Under the pieces are notes generated by a model, which had not been told where the DNA came from, ran no database searches, and saw only the letters and a program-made list of their open reading frames with translations. A DNA stretch of 37,587 bases from positions 1-37,587 of the forward strand of contig JAMORO010000011.1 in the NCBI GenBank assembly GCA_027063505.1, read 5' to 3'. Positions within the stretch are counted from its first letter, which is position 1, and every line of letters starts with the position of its first letter. The DNA is from Sulfurimonas sp. (GTDB taxonomy: Bacteria > Campylobacterota > Campylobacteria > Campylobacterales > Sulfurimonadaceae). Positions 23,887 to 31,845 of the stretch are shown here, piece by piece. The translations under genes and the position numbers were made by a program.

Positions 23887-25386
23887 CTACTGTAATAGTC
23901 TCATAACATTTTGTTGTACAGCATTCGCTTGACTCATAGCATAAGAACCAGATTGAGCTAAAATGTTGTGTTTTGCAAAGTTTGCAGACTCTGCCGCGAA
24001 GTCAACATCACGGATTTGAGATTCTGCAGCTGCAACATTTACTTGTGTTACAGAAATATTTCTTACAGTTGATTCAAGTTGATTCTGAGTAGAACCAATA
24101 TTTGAACGAATTGAATCAATTTGTTTTAAAGCAAAATCCATAGTAAGGATAGTATCTTCTGCTGCACTTCTTGTTGTCACATCAGCAGTATTTGCTGGGT
24201 TACCAACACTAAGATTCACTAAAGTAGAAGCATCTTCAAAACCAGATAGACCAGCTGCACCTTCTGTTAAATCAACAGCAGACGCTGATGTTAATGTTAA
24301 TTTACCAGAGTAAACTTGAGTTTCATTTGCACCACCACCATCTGTTCCCATATGAACGATAGCATCAGAATTTCCACCACCTGCACCACCAAGTGTAATG
24401 TCTCTACCTTCATTTGAAGTTAGAACTAATTTACCACCATCAAGTGTAGCAACTACACCAGTTTCATTTGATTTTGAATTGATAGCATTTCTTAAAGCAC
24501 CATCAGAGTCAGCTGCTTTAACATCTACATCACCAATGTTAACACCATTAATAACTAGTGTAGCATTTGTAGAATCACTTCCTGTAATAGTACCAGCAGT
24601 AATAGAAGCTGTAGCTGTTGCTACTGTTTCTGCTGTAGCATGTACTCCTGTTTTACTTTCAAGTGCATTAATGCTAATTGCTTTAGCATATGCTGAACCA
24701 TTTGTTTGTCCTGCTTCTGAACCAGCAACACTAACACCAACTGTTTCGCCATTGATAATAGCACTACCGTCAAAAGCAACTGATGCTGATGTTGCTGCAC
24801 CGTTGTTAGCAACTGTTGCAGCAGAGTTTACTGTACCAGCACCTGTTGTAAAGTTACCAGTTTGATTAACATGTGAACCAATAGCATTTGTTTGAACATT
24901 TGAGATACTAATATCTACAGTTTCATCTTTATAAGCACCAATATGGAAAGCTTTATTTTGGAAAGTACCATCAAGAAGAGCTTGACCATTAAACTGTGTA
25001 GTTGTAGCAATATTTTGTGCTTCTTCTAGTAGTTTATTGATATCGTTTTGAATAGCTTGACGAGAATCAGTATTTTGACCATCAGAAGCAGCTTGAATTG
25101 CTTTAGTTCTAACAGTATTTAAAATATTTTCATACTCATCTAAAGCACCATCAGCTGTTTGCATTACACCAACACCATCATTCGCATTTGCAATTGCTTG
25201 ACCAAGACCCGTTGACTGAGCACGAAGTTGATTCGCAATCGAAAGACCTGAAGCATCATCAGCTGCAGTATTAATACGAAGACCTGAAGATAAAGCTTGA
25301 AGTGATTTGTCAAGGTTTAAGTTCGTTTGTGTTGAGTTTCTGTGTGCGTTCATTGCCGCAATGTTTGTGTTAATTCTAAATCCCAT
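23887..25386 (-). CDS. flaA: Flagellin (major filament subunit)
   Basis: With the start at ATG 25386 (AAGGA ribosome site), the product is 499 residues beginning MGFRINTNIAAMNAHRNS; a longer reading from 25473 crosses the promoter and is rejected. Conserved D0/D1 regions are at about 1-175 and 400-499, ending in QANAVQQNVMRLLQ. Between them lies a variable, alanine-, serine- and threonine-rich surface domain with many potential O-glycosylation sites and no cysteine. Residues 87-104 carry the epsilon-type NILNTVRTKAIQAASDGQ in place of the TLR5-recognised segment of enterobacterial flagellin. It is exported by the flagellar type III system with FliS and is the expected Pse acceptor. Sigma-28 promoter upstream and intrinsic terminator downstream indicate a single-gene transcript. 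Confidence 0.95.
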   Translation of the reverse strand: MGFRINTNIAAMNAHRNSTQTNLNLDKSLQALSSGLRINTAADDASGLSIANQLRAQSTGLGQAIANANDGVGVMQTADGALDEYENILNTVRTKAIQAASDGQNTDSRQAIQNDINKLLEEAQNIATTTQFNGQALLDGTFQNKAFHIGAYKDETVDISISNVQTNAIGSHVNQTGNFTTGAGTVNSAATVANNGAATSASVAFDGSAIINGETVGVSVAGSEAGQTNGSAYAKAISINALESKTGVHATAETVATATASITAGTITGSDSTNATLVINGVNIGDVDVKAADSDGALRNAINSKSNETGVVATLDGGKLVLTSNEGRDITLGGAGGGNSDAIVHMGTDGGGANETQVYSGKLTLTSASAVDLTEGAAGLSGFEDASTLVNLSVGNPANTADVTTRSAAEDTILTMDFALKQIDSIRSNIGSTQNQLESTVRNISVTQVNVAAAESQIRDVDFAAESANFAKHNILAQSGSYAMSQANAVQQNVMRLLQ

Positions 25387-25405
25387 AATAAATCCTTTTA
25401 GGGTA

Positions 25406-25420
25406 AGAGCCTTTCGCTCT
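25406..25420 (-). promoter_or_regulatory. Short hairpin in the flagellin leader
   Basis: AGAGC and GCTCT form a 5-bp stem around a GAAAG loop in the mRNA, about 20 bases before the flagellin start. It could modulate translation or stability. The stem is short, and I do not see a clear CsrA-type GGA in its loop. Confidence 0.3.
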
Positions 25421-25462
25421 AAGTTAATTTTGTATCTTGGCTTCCATGCCTTGATAATAGTA

Positions 25463-25489
25463 ATATCGGTCACCCAAAAAATAACTTTA
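25463..25489 (-). promoter_or_regulatory. Sigma-28 (FliA) promoter of flagellin
   Basis: On the minus strand TAAA (25486-25489), exactly 15 bases and ACCGATAT (25463-25470) match the FliA consensus and are identical in both boxes to the fliD promoter. Transcription would start near 25455, giving a leader of about 70 bases. Confidence 0.9.
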
Positions 25490-25585
25490 GAAAATTTAGA
25501 AAAAAATTTACATTTTACCTTTTTATCTTTTTTTGATACACTTTCGCAATTGAAAAAACTATACTACTATATATAGGAATACTAT

Positions 25586-27829
25586 TTGAATTTAATTATC
25601 GTGGAGTCACCGGCAAAAGCTAAGACTATAAAAAACTTTTTAGGGAAGGGTTATGAGGTTATCGCCTCTAAGGGTCATATCCGTGATCTGCCTAAATCTC
25701 GTTTTGGAATTACTGTAGATGAAGAGACTAAGCATCTTATCCCTACTTACTCTGTAGCAAAAGAGAATGCTGCAACCGTCAAAGAGATAAAAGCTCTTGC
25801 AAAGAAAGCAGATACGATCTATATCGCGACCGATGAGGACCGCGAGGGTGAGGCTATTGGGTGGCATATTGCACATGCTATAAAAAAAGATCCTGAAGAA
25901 CTACCTCGTATTGTTTTTCACGAGATTACAAAAACTGCTATTAAGCATGCTCTTGATTCTGCCCGTAAAATAGATATGGATATGGTAAATGCCCAACAGG
26001 CTCGCCGTATGCTTGACCGTGTTGTTGGGTATAAGCTCTCTCCACTTCTAGCATCTAAAATCCAAAAAGGGCTCTCAGGTGGTCGTGTTCAATCTTCAAC
26101 TCTTAAACTCGTAGTTGACCGCGAACGTGAGATTCAAGCCTTTATACCTGTTGAGTACTGGACTATAGACACAGTATTTAAGAAAAACATCGATGCAAAT
26201 CTCATCTCTCACAAAGGTAAAAAACTTACTAAGATGAGTATTGAGAACAAAGAGCAGGCTCTTGCTATAGAGAAGAGTGTCAATGCAGACAACTTTATCA
26301 TAAGTAAAATAGAGACTAAAGAGCGTAAAAGCTCTACTCCTCCACCATTTATGACTTCAACACTGCAGCAGACAGCCTCATCTAAACTAGGCTTTACTCC
26401 TAAAAAGACTATGATGGTTGCACAGTCTCTCTATGAAGGTGTAAAAACACCAGATGGAACTTCAGGTGTTATCACCTATATGAGAACAGATTCACTCAAC
26501 CTTGCAGCTGAAGCTATAGGGGCTGTTCGAGGCATTATTGAAAATCGTTTTGGGAAAAAATATCTTCCAAAAGAGCCAAAGGTTTATACTAAAAAATCAA
26601 AAGGAGCACAAGAGGCTCACGAGGCTATCCGTCCTACTATGCTACAGTTTACTCCAGAAGTAGCACAGAGCTTTCTAAAAGCGGATGAGATAAAACTTTA
26701 CCGCCTTATCTATGAGCGTTTTATGGCTTGTCAGATGGAAGATGCAAGATTTGAGCAGCAGAGTATTATCTTTAAAGGTGATGAAAACGATTACCGTGCA
26801 AGTGGTAGAAAGCTCATCTTTGATGGTTTCTATGCAGTTACAGGAGCAGAAGATAAAGATAAACTTCTACCTGTACTCAAAGAGGGTGACAAAGCTGAGA
26901 CACAGTCGGTAAAACCAGAACAGCACTTTACAGAGCCACCATCACGTTACTCAGAAGCAAGTCTTATCAAAAAACTAGAGTCTGAAGGTGTTGGTCGTCC
27001 ATCTACTTATGCACCAACAGTAGCTACACTAAGCCAACGTACTTATGTGACTATAGAGAAAAAACAGATCATCCCAACTGAGATGGCGTTTACTGTAACT
27101 AAAATTCTTGAAGAACACTTTGCAAACATCGTAGATATTAGTTTTACTGCAACTATGGAAGAGAAACTTGATGAAGTGAGTGAGGGTCGAGTTGACTGGC
27201 AGAAACTTCTCTATGACTTCTACTTCCCATTTATGGATCAAGTAGCTGCTGGAAAAGAGAACATAGTAAGTCTAAAACTCGCAAAACCACTTGGAAGAAC
27301 TTGTCCTAAATGTGGTGAGCATGAGTTACTTCTAAGAAGTGGCCGTTTTGGTAACTTTATCGCCTGTAGTGGTTTTCCTAAGTGTAAATACACAGAACAG
27401 TGTGATGAGGAAGGGAATAAAGTAGAAGAGAAAAAAGAGTTAAGTGAAGAGATATGTGACAAATGTGGCAAACCTATGATAGTGAAAAATGGTCGTAATG
27501 GTCAGTTTTTAGCATGTAGTGATTATCCTGATTGTAAAAACACTAAAAGTATAAATGTAGAAGAGAAAAACTCAGATACTCCTTGTCCTGACTGTGGTGG
27601 AACTATTAGCCTTAAAAACTCTCGTCGTGGACCATTTTGGGGCTGTAACAACTACCCTGATTGTAAATTTATCTCTAAGTTTGAACCAACTACTATTAAG
27701 TGTAAAGAGAAGGGATGTAAAGGTGTTTTAGCACCAAGAACTTACCGAAACAAAGAGGTTTATGAGTGTGTTAAGTGTAAAGCGCGTACTCCTCGTGAAG
27801 AAGAGACACCTAAAGAAGATAGTAAATAA
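25586..27829 (+). CDS. topA: DNA topoisomerase I
   Basis: A 747-residue type IA topoisomerase that relaxes negative supercoils. Seen: the Toprim domain with NLIIVESPAKAKTIK at the start and the acidic TDEDREGEAIGWH (about 82-94), the active-site tyrosine Tyr298 in ITYMRTDS, and four C-terminal cysteine modules (CPKCG, CDKCG, CPDCG and CKEKGC types) after about residue 575. Translation starts at TTG 25586 with AGGA upstream. It is followed after 3 bases by the YfcE-type gene, forming an operon with bioB. The 4-module C-terminus is usual for the phylum, and nothing is missing. Confidence 0.96.
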   Translation: MNLIIVESPAKAKTIKNFLGKGYEVIASKGHIRDLPKSRFGITVDEETKHLIPTYSVAKENAATVKEIKALAKKADTIYIATDEDREGEAIGWHIAHAIKKDPEELPRIVFHEITKTAIKHALDSARKIDMDMVNAQQARRMLDRVVGYKLSPLLASKIQKGLSGGRVQSSTLKLVVDREREIQAFIPVEYWTIDTVFKKNIDANLISHKGKKLTKMSIENKEQALAIEKSVNADNFIISKIETKERKSSTPPPFMTSTLQQTASSKLGFTPKKTMMVAQSLYEGVKTPDGTSGVITYMRTDSLNLAAEAIGAVRGIIENRFGKKYLPKEPKVYTKKSKGAQEAHEAIRPTMLQFTPEVAQSFLKADEIKLYRLIYERFMACQMEDARFEQQSIIFKGDENDYRASGRKLIFDGFYAVTGAEDKDKLLPVLKEGDKAETQSVKPEQHFTEPPSRYSEASLIKKLESEGVGRPSTYAPTVATLSQRTYVTIEKKQIIPTEMAFTVTKILEEHFANIVDISFTATMEEKLDEVSEGRVDWQKLLYDFYFPFMDQVAAGKENIVSLKLAKPLGRTCPKCGEHELLLRSGRFGNFIACSGFPKCKYTEQCDEEGNKVEEKKELSEEICDKCGKPMIVKNGRNGQFLACSDYPDCKNTKSINVEEKNSDTPCPDCGGTISLKNSRRGPFWGCNNYPDCKFISKFEPTTIKCKEKGCKGVLAPRTYRNKEVYECVKCKARTPREEETPKEDSK

Positions 27830-27832
27830 ACT

Positions 27833-28360
27833 ATGAAAATAGGCATCCTTTCAGATACTCATACCAAGATAGCATTTGCAAAAGATGCTCTTGATATGCT
27901 CATAAAAAATGGAGCTGAGTTTATCATACATGCGGGAGATATCTGTGAGTATGAGACACTAGAACTTCTTAAAAACTGTGGTAAACGCTATGTCGCTGTT
28001 TATGGAAATAACGATGCCCATTTAGTACAGTTTCATAACGACTATAACCTTGTGCAAGAACCAAACTACTTTAAACTTGCAAACACTACCTTTAAACTTA
28101 TGCACCTCCCCTTCTATATGGCACCAGATACAGAGATAGTTATCTCAGGACATACTCATGAGTTTCACTCTGAGTTTGTCGAGGGAACACTCTTCTTAAA
28201 TCCAGGAGAGATCTGTGCGAGAAGTAAACCGATCTCTGAGTGTGCTATGCTAGAGATTCGAGAAAATAAACTGTTAGTTACGCACTTTACAAAAAAAGTA
28301 GATAAGAAAAAAGAGAAGCCTTTTAAAGAAGAGACTTTCACCTACAAAAGGAAAAAATAG
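27833..28360 (+). CDS. YfcE/MJ0936-type metallophosphoesterase
   Basis: A 175-residue calcineurin-like phosphoesterase. The metal-binding motifs are in order: SDTHTK (about 7-12), HAGDIC (about 38-43), GNND (about 59-62), SGHTH (about 103-107), and the NPGE segment after them. Members cleave phosphodiesters such as bis-p-nitrophenyl phosphate or 2',3'-cAMP in vitro; the physiological substrate is unclear. The lysine-rich tail is atypical in charge but short. It is between topA and bioB; the stop codon overlaps the bioB GTG. Confidence 0.87.
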   Translation: MKIGILSDTHTKIAFAKDALDMLIKNGAEFIIHAGDICEYETLELLKNCGKRYVAVYGNNDAHLVQFHNDYNLVQEPNYFKLANTTFKLMHLPFYMAPDTEIVISGHTHEFHSEFVEGTLFLNPGEICARSKPISECAMLEIRENKLLVTHFTKKVDKKKEKPFKEETFTYKRKK

Positions 28361-29208
28361 TGCCAAAAGAGAAAATATTTTTATGTAGCATCTGTAATAT
28401 CAACAGTGGTACCTGTTTAGAGGATTGTAAATTCTGTTCTCAAAGTGTACGTTATAAGGCTGACATAGAACGTTATAAACAAAAAGATATAAAACTTATC
28501 CAAGAAGAGGCTATCAATGCTAGAGACAATGGTGCTTTAGGTTTCTGTTTAGTAACAGCAGATAAAGGGCTAACAGATAAAACGTTAGTGTTTGTTTGTG
28601 ATGTGGCAAAAGCAGTGATAGAGGTAGCTCCCGAGCTTCGCCTTATCGCCTGTAATGGTACAGCAACAGTAGAACAACTTCTTGTTTTAAAAGCTGCCGG
28701 TATAAAAGCCTATAACCATAACCTAGAGACTAGTGAGAGTTTTTACAAAGAGATCTGTACAACACACCCATGGTCAGAACGCTATGAGACATGCCAAAAT
28801 GTAAATGAAGCGGGTCTTGTTCTTATAAGTGGTGGTATTTTTGGTCTAGGAGAAACACAGGAAGATAGAGTTAGTATGCTAAAATCTTTAGCCTCACTTA
28901 ACCCTACTTCAGTTCCTATCAACTTCTATCACCACAACGAAGCACTAGAGTTACAGCCAAACTCTCTGAGCATAGATGAAGCACTTAGCCTTATAAAACT
29001 TACAAGAGAGTCCATTCCAAATGCAGAACGTATTATGGTTGCTGGTGGCCGTGAACTTATGTTTGGTTCACGTCAAAATGAAATCTTTGAAGCAGGAGCC
29101 AACTCCATAGTCATTGGAAACTATCTCACAACGGCAGGTCGTGAAATGAACAAAGACCTAGAGATGCTTCAAGCCCTCAACTTAGATGTTGCAAAAAAAG
29201 TAAAGTAA
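28360..29208 (+). CDS. bioB: Biotin synthase
   Basis: A 282-residue radical-SAM enzyme that inserts sulfur into dethiobiotin in the last step of biotin synthesis. Cys19, Cys23 and Cys26 (CLEDCKFC) hold the [4Fe-4S] cluster; the second cluster motifs, including the NHNLETS and RIMVAGGRE segments, are present. It is shorter than the E. coli enzyme (about 346), the compact form seen in Campylobacterota. The GTG start at 28360 overlaps the previous stop and has an AAAGGAAA ribosome site. Other bio genes are not in the window. Confidence 0.93.
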   Translation: MPKEKIFLCSICNINSGTCLEDCKFCSQSVRYKADIERYKQKDIKLIQEEAINARDNGALGFCLVTADKGLTDKTLVFVCDVAKAVIEVAPELRLIACNGTATVEQLLVLKAAGIKAYNHNLETSESFYKEICTTHPWSERYETCQNVNEAGLVLISGGIFGLGETQEDRVSMLKSLASLNPTSVPINFYHHNEALELQPNSLSIDEALSLIKLTRESIPNAERIMVAGGRELMFGSRQNEIFEAGANSIVIGNYLTTAGREMNKDLEMLQALNLDVAKKVK

Positions 29209-29217
29209 CCGTAACAT

Positions 29218-30378
29218 ATGAGCGATAACATAGCCCTCATCATCACTATTTCGCTCATTATTATGTTCTCTCCTTTTGTAGCAAAAGCACTTAAACTTCC
29301 TACCACACCCATTGAGATGATTTTAGGTTCTATTCTTGGATACATTGGCTTTTTACATGAGGAGCATCTCTTTGATTTAGTAGCAGAGTTTGGTTTTCTC
29401 TATCTGATGTTCATTGCAGGAACAGAGATTAACCTTAAAAATGTTCTTAATACTAGTGCTACTATTATGAAAAAAGTTGCTATCTATCTCTTCTTTTTAT
29501 ATAGTTTTAGTATTCTCTTCTCCATACAGTTCTCACTTGGAAAAATCTTTATGGTTCTTCTCCCTCTTATCTCTGTCGGATTAGTAGCTGCTCTTGCAAA
29601 AGAGTATGGTAAAACGCCATGGCTAAGTATGAGTATGACAGTTGGAGGAATTGGAGAGGTTGTAAGTATCGTGATTCTTACCATCACCTCTGCAACTCTA
29701 AGTTCAGGAGTCGGACTTGGACTCTTTCAGACTATCATGGCCCTTATAGCGTTTTTACTTTTTATGTTTCTGCTCTTTCGATTTATGCAGCTTATATTTT
29801 GGTGGTTTCCAAAGGTCTCTCTAGCACTTATGCCTCATGAAGACAACAAAGAGCAGGATATCCGTCTAAGTATGGGAATCTTCTTTTTACTCGTAGGAGC
29901 TATGCTCTACTTACATCTTGAGTTAGCATTTGGAGCCTTTCTTGCAGGTATCTTTATCCCTACTTTTTTTGAGCATAAACATGAGCTACCAGAGAAGTTA
30001 GCCTCTTATGGATTTGGCTTTTTGATTCCTATCTTTTTTATTCACATAGGAAGCTCTTTTCATCTTGATGCACTCTTTATGGATGGGCTTATTGCCAAAG
30101 CACTCATTATAACTATTGTTATGGTTTTCATGCGACTTGTCGCTTCACTCGTCTTTGTAAGAGAGCTTGGTATTACAGACTCCATTCTTATGGGACTCTC
30201 ACACTCCATGCCACTTACACTTCTTATAGCAATGGCAACACTCGCTTATAGTGCACACTCCATAGATACTCTACACTACTATGCTTTTATCTTAGCGGCT
30301 CTTTTTCAAGTAATAAGTGTTATGATAGTGATTAAAATCATAAATATTTACAAAATAAAAGAAGAAGTGAGTAACTAA
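29218..30378 (+). CDS. CPA2-family cation:proton antiporter (KefB-like membrane domain)
   Basis: A 386-residue protein with about 11-12 hydrophobic segments that ends shortly after the last one, so it lacks the cytoplasmic RCK/TrkA-N regulatory domain of full KefB/KefC. The membrane domain has the family's conserved elements, with GTEINLKNV near residue 70 and the LELAFGAFLAGIF motif at about 236-248, the region that carries the acidic ion-binding residue. It likely exchanges Na+ or K+ for protons at the inner membrane. It begins 9 bases after bioB and its stop overlaps the next start by 1 base (TAATG). Confidence 0.82.
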   Translation: MSDNIALIITISLIIMFSPFVAKALKLPTTPIEMILGSILGYIGFLHEEHLFDLVAEFGFLYLMFIAGTEINLKNVLNTSATIMKKVAIYLFFLYSFSILFSIQFSLGKIFMVLLPLISVGLVAALAKEYGKTPWLSMSMTVGGIGEVVSIVILTITSATLSSGVGLGLFQTIMALIAFLLFMFLLFRFMQLIFWWFPKVSLALMPHEDNKEQDIRLSMGIFFLLVGAMLYLHLELAFGAFLAGIFIPTFFEHKHELPEKLASYGFGFLIPIFFIHIGSSFHLDALFMDGLIAKALIITIVMVFMRLVASLVFVRELGITDSILMGLSHSMPLTLLIAMATLAYSAHSIDTLHYYAFILAALFQVISVMIVIKIINIYKIKEEVSN

Positions 30379-30734
30379 TGGCACGCTCTGTACTTTTACA
30401 ACTTGTACGCGACTCTATTACCGAAGTATTTCAAGCAAGACGATCTATAGATAAAGCATCACTTTTAAAAGAGCACCCCCTCCTCAACGAATCCATACCA
30501 ACAGCCATAAAACTCTTTGTAGACAAAGAGTTGGTAGGAAGTTATACTGAAAATACAGAAGAAAAATCTCTTTTAGAAAATATCATCTTAAGTGCAAAAA
30601 AAGCTGCTTTTGAAGATATGAAAAGTGATGTACTCACAACATCTGCCTATCTTCACTGTGAAATAGAACTCACTCTCTATACTCCTGATGGCAAGATAAG
30701 TGAAATGGACCCTGCAATTATCACAATATCCTAA
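30378..30734 (+). CDS. Small AMMECR1-like protein lacking the RGCIG motif
   Basis: A 118-residue cytoplasmic protein. Its layout (LLQLVRDSITEVF, then a strand with KLFVDKELVGSY, a helical LLENIILSAKKAAFED, and the strand CEIELTLYTPDG) follows the AMMECR1 domain (LLxLARxSI, then FVTLxxxGxLRGCIG, then AAFxDPRF, then IEVSVLTP). The conserved RGCIG is replaced by VGSYT, so it would be an aberrant member. The match is by pattern only and no activity is known. It overlaps the antiporter stop by 1 base and is the last gene of the topA-bioB run. Confidence 0.55.
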   Translation: MARSVLLQLVRDSITEVFQARRSIDKASLLKEHPLLNESIPTAIKLFVDKELVGSYTENTEEKSLLENIILSAKKAAFEDMKSDVLTTSAYLHCEIELTLYTPDGKISEMDPAIITIS

Positions 30735-30759
30735 GCTTTTCGTTTATTTTATTTTATTT

Positions 30760-30768
30760 TGCTATAAT
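30760..30768 (+). promoter_or_regulatory. Extended -10 promoter of the HD-GYP gene
   Basis: TGC-TATAAT, a perfect extended -10, lies 26 bases before the HD-GYP ATG; GAGG at 30784-30787 is its ribosome site. The hybrid kinase gene likely shares this transcript. Confidence 0.75.
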
Positions 30769-30794
30769 TTATCACTTTATAACGAGGTTTCATA

Positions 30795-31841
30795 ATGGAT
30801 AATAATTTTAATGTATTAATTGTTGATGATGTTGTAGAAAATATTCAAGTTGCGATGAATGTACTCAAAGAGGAAAATTATAACTTAAGTTTTGCACTCA
30901 ACGGAGAGGAAGCACTCTCTCTCATCAAAGATACTGGCTTTGATCTTATCCTTTTAGATATTATGATGCCTGTAATGGATGGATTTTCTGTATGCAAAAA
31001 TCTTAAAGCAGATGATTTTACAAAAGATATTCCTATTATATTTTTAACTGCAAAAACAGATATAGAGTCTATATCTAAAGGCTTTGAACTCGGAGCAGTA
31101 GACTACATAACAAAACCATTTAATCCTGATGAACTCTTAGCAAGAACACGGACTCATTTAGAACTCTATAAAGGGAAACTTCTCTTAGCACAAAATAATC
31201 TTAGTATTAAAGTTAAAGCAGAAAAAGAGAAAGAGAGACTACTAACAGAGTTAGAAAAAAACCAAAAAGAGATTATTTATATCTTAGCAGAACTCACTGA
31301 GACAGTTTCTGATGAGACAGGGAAACATATAAAGAGAGTTGCCGACATCTCTAGACTTCTTGCATATTACTACCCTTCACTCTCAGATGAAGATGTAGAT
31401 ACTATTCACTGTTCCGCACCAATGCACGATATTGGTAAAATCGCTGTAGATCCAAAAATCCTTCACAAACCCTCAAGTCTTACAGCTGAAGAGTTTGAAC
31501 TTATGAAAGAACATACGACACTTGCTCATAAAGTTCTTAAATGCAGTGATAGAAAGATTATAAAAGCAGCAGATATTATTGCAATGCAGCATCATGAAAA
31601 GTGGGATGGAAGTGGTTATCCAAAAGGGCTTAAAGGGGAGGACATTCACATCTATGGCCGCATAGTAGCCATAGCTGATGTTTTTGATGCACTCACACAT
31701 AAACGAGTATATAAAGACTCTTGGACTCCAGAAGATGCTTCCGCATATATACAAAAAAATGCAGGAACACATTTTGACCCTACTCTCGTAGCATTGTTTA
31801 TGGAACATGTTGAAGAGTTTGTAACACTCGCTAAAATTTAA
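30795..31841 (+). CDS. Response regulator with HD-GYP c-di-GMP phosphodiesterase domain
   Basis: A 348-residue two-domain protein. The N-terminal REC domain (about 5-120) has the acidic pair Asp11-Asp12, phosphoacceptor Asp55 in LLDIMMP and Lys107. A coiled linker (about 125-165) leads to an HD-GYP domain with GKHIKRV, His211-Asp212 in MHDIGK, His266-His267 in HHEKWDGSGYP (GYP at 274-276) and RIVAIADVFDAL. All metal-binding residues I can check are intact, so it should hydrolyse c-di-GMP under phosphorylation control. The hybrid kinase gene begins 4 bases downstream and is the obvious partner. Confidence 0.93.
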   Translation: MDNNFNVLIVDDVVENIQVAMNVLKEENYNLSFALNGEEALSLIKDTGFDLILLDIMMPVMDGFSVCKNLKADDFTKDIPIIFLTAKTDIESISKGFELGAVDYITKPFNPDELLARTRTHLELYKGKLLLAQNNLSIKVKAEKEKERLLTELEKNQKEIIYILAELTETVSDETGKHIKRVADISRLLAYYYPSLSDEDVDTIHCSAPMHDIGKIAVDPKILHKPSSLTAEEFELMKEHTTLAHKVLKCSDRKIIKAADIIAMQHHEKWDGSGYPKGLKGEDIHIYGRIVAIADVFDALTHKRVYKDSWTPEDASAYIQKNAGTHFDPTLVALFMEHVEEFVTLAKI

Positions 31842-31845
31842 TACC

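Noticed and set aside
24398..24865. Long open frame antisense to the flagellin variable domain
   Set aside because: It lies wholly inside a well-supported flagellin gene, has the repetitive composition expected from the complement of Ala/Thr/Val codons, and shows no ribosome site or family motif.
25387..25473. Longer flagellin reading from 25473
   Set aside because: The extra 29 codons cover the mRNA leader and the FliA -10 box; every flagellin starts at the MGFRINTN-type N-terminus.
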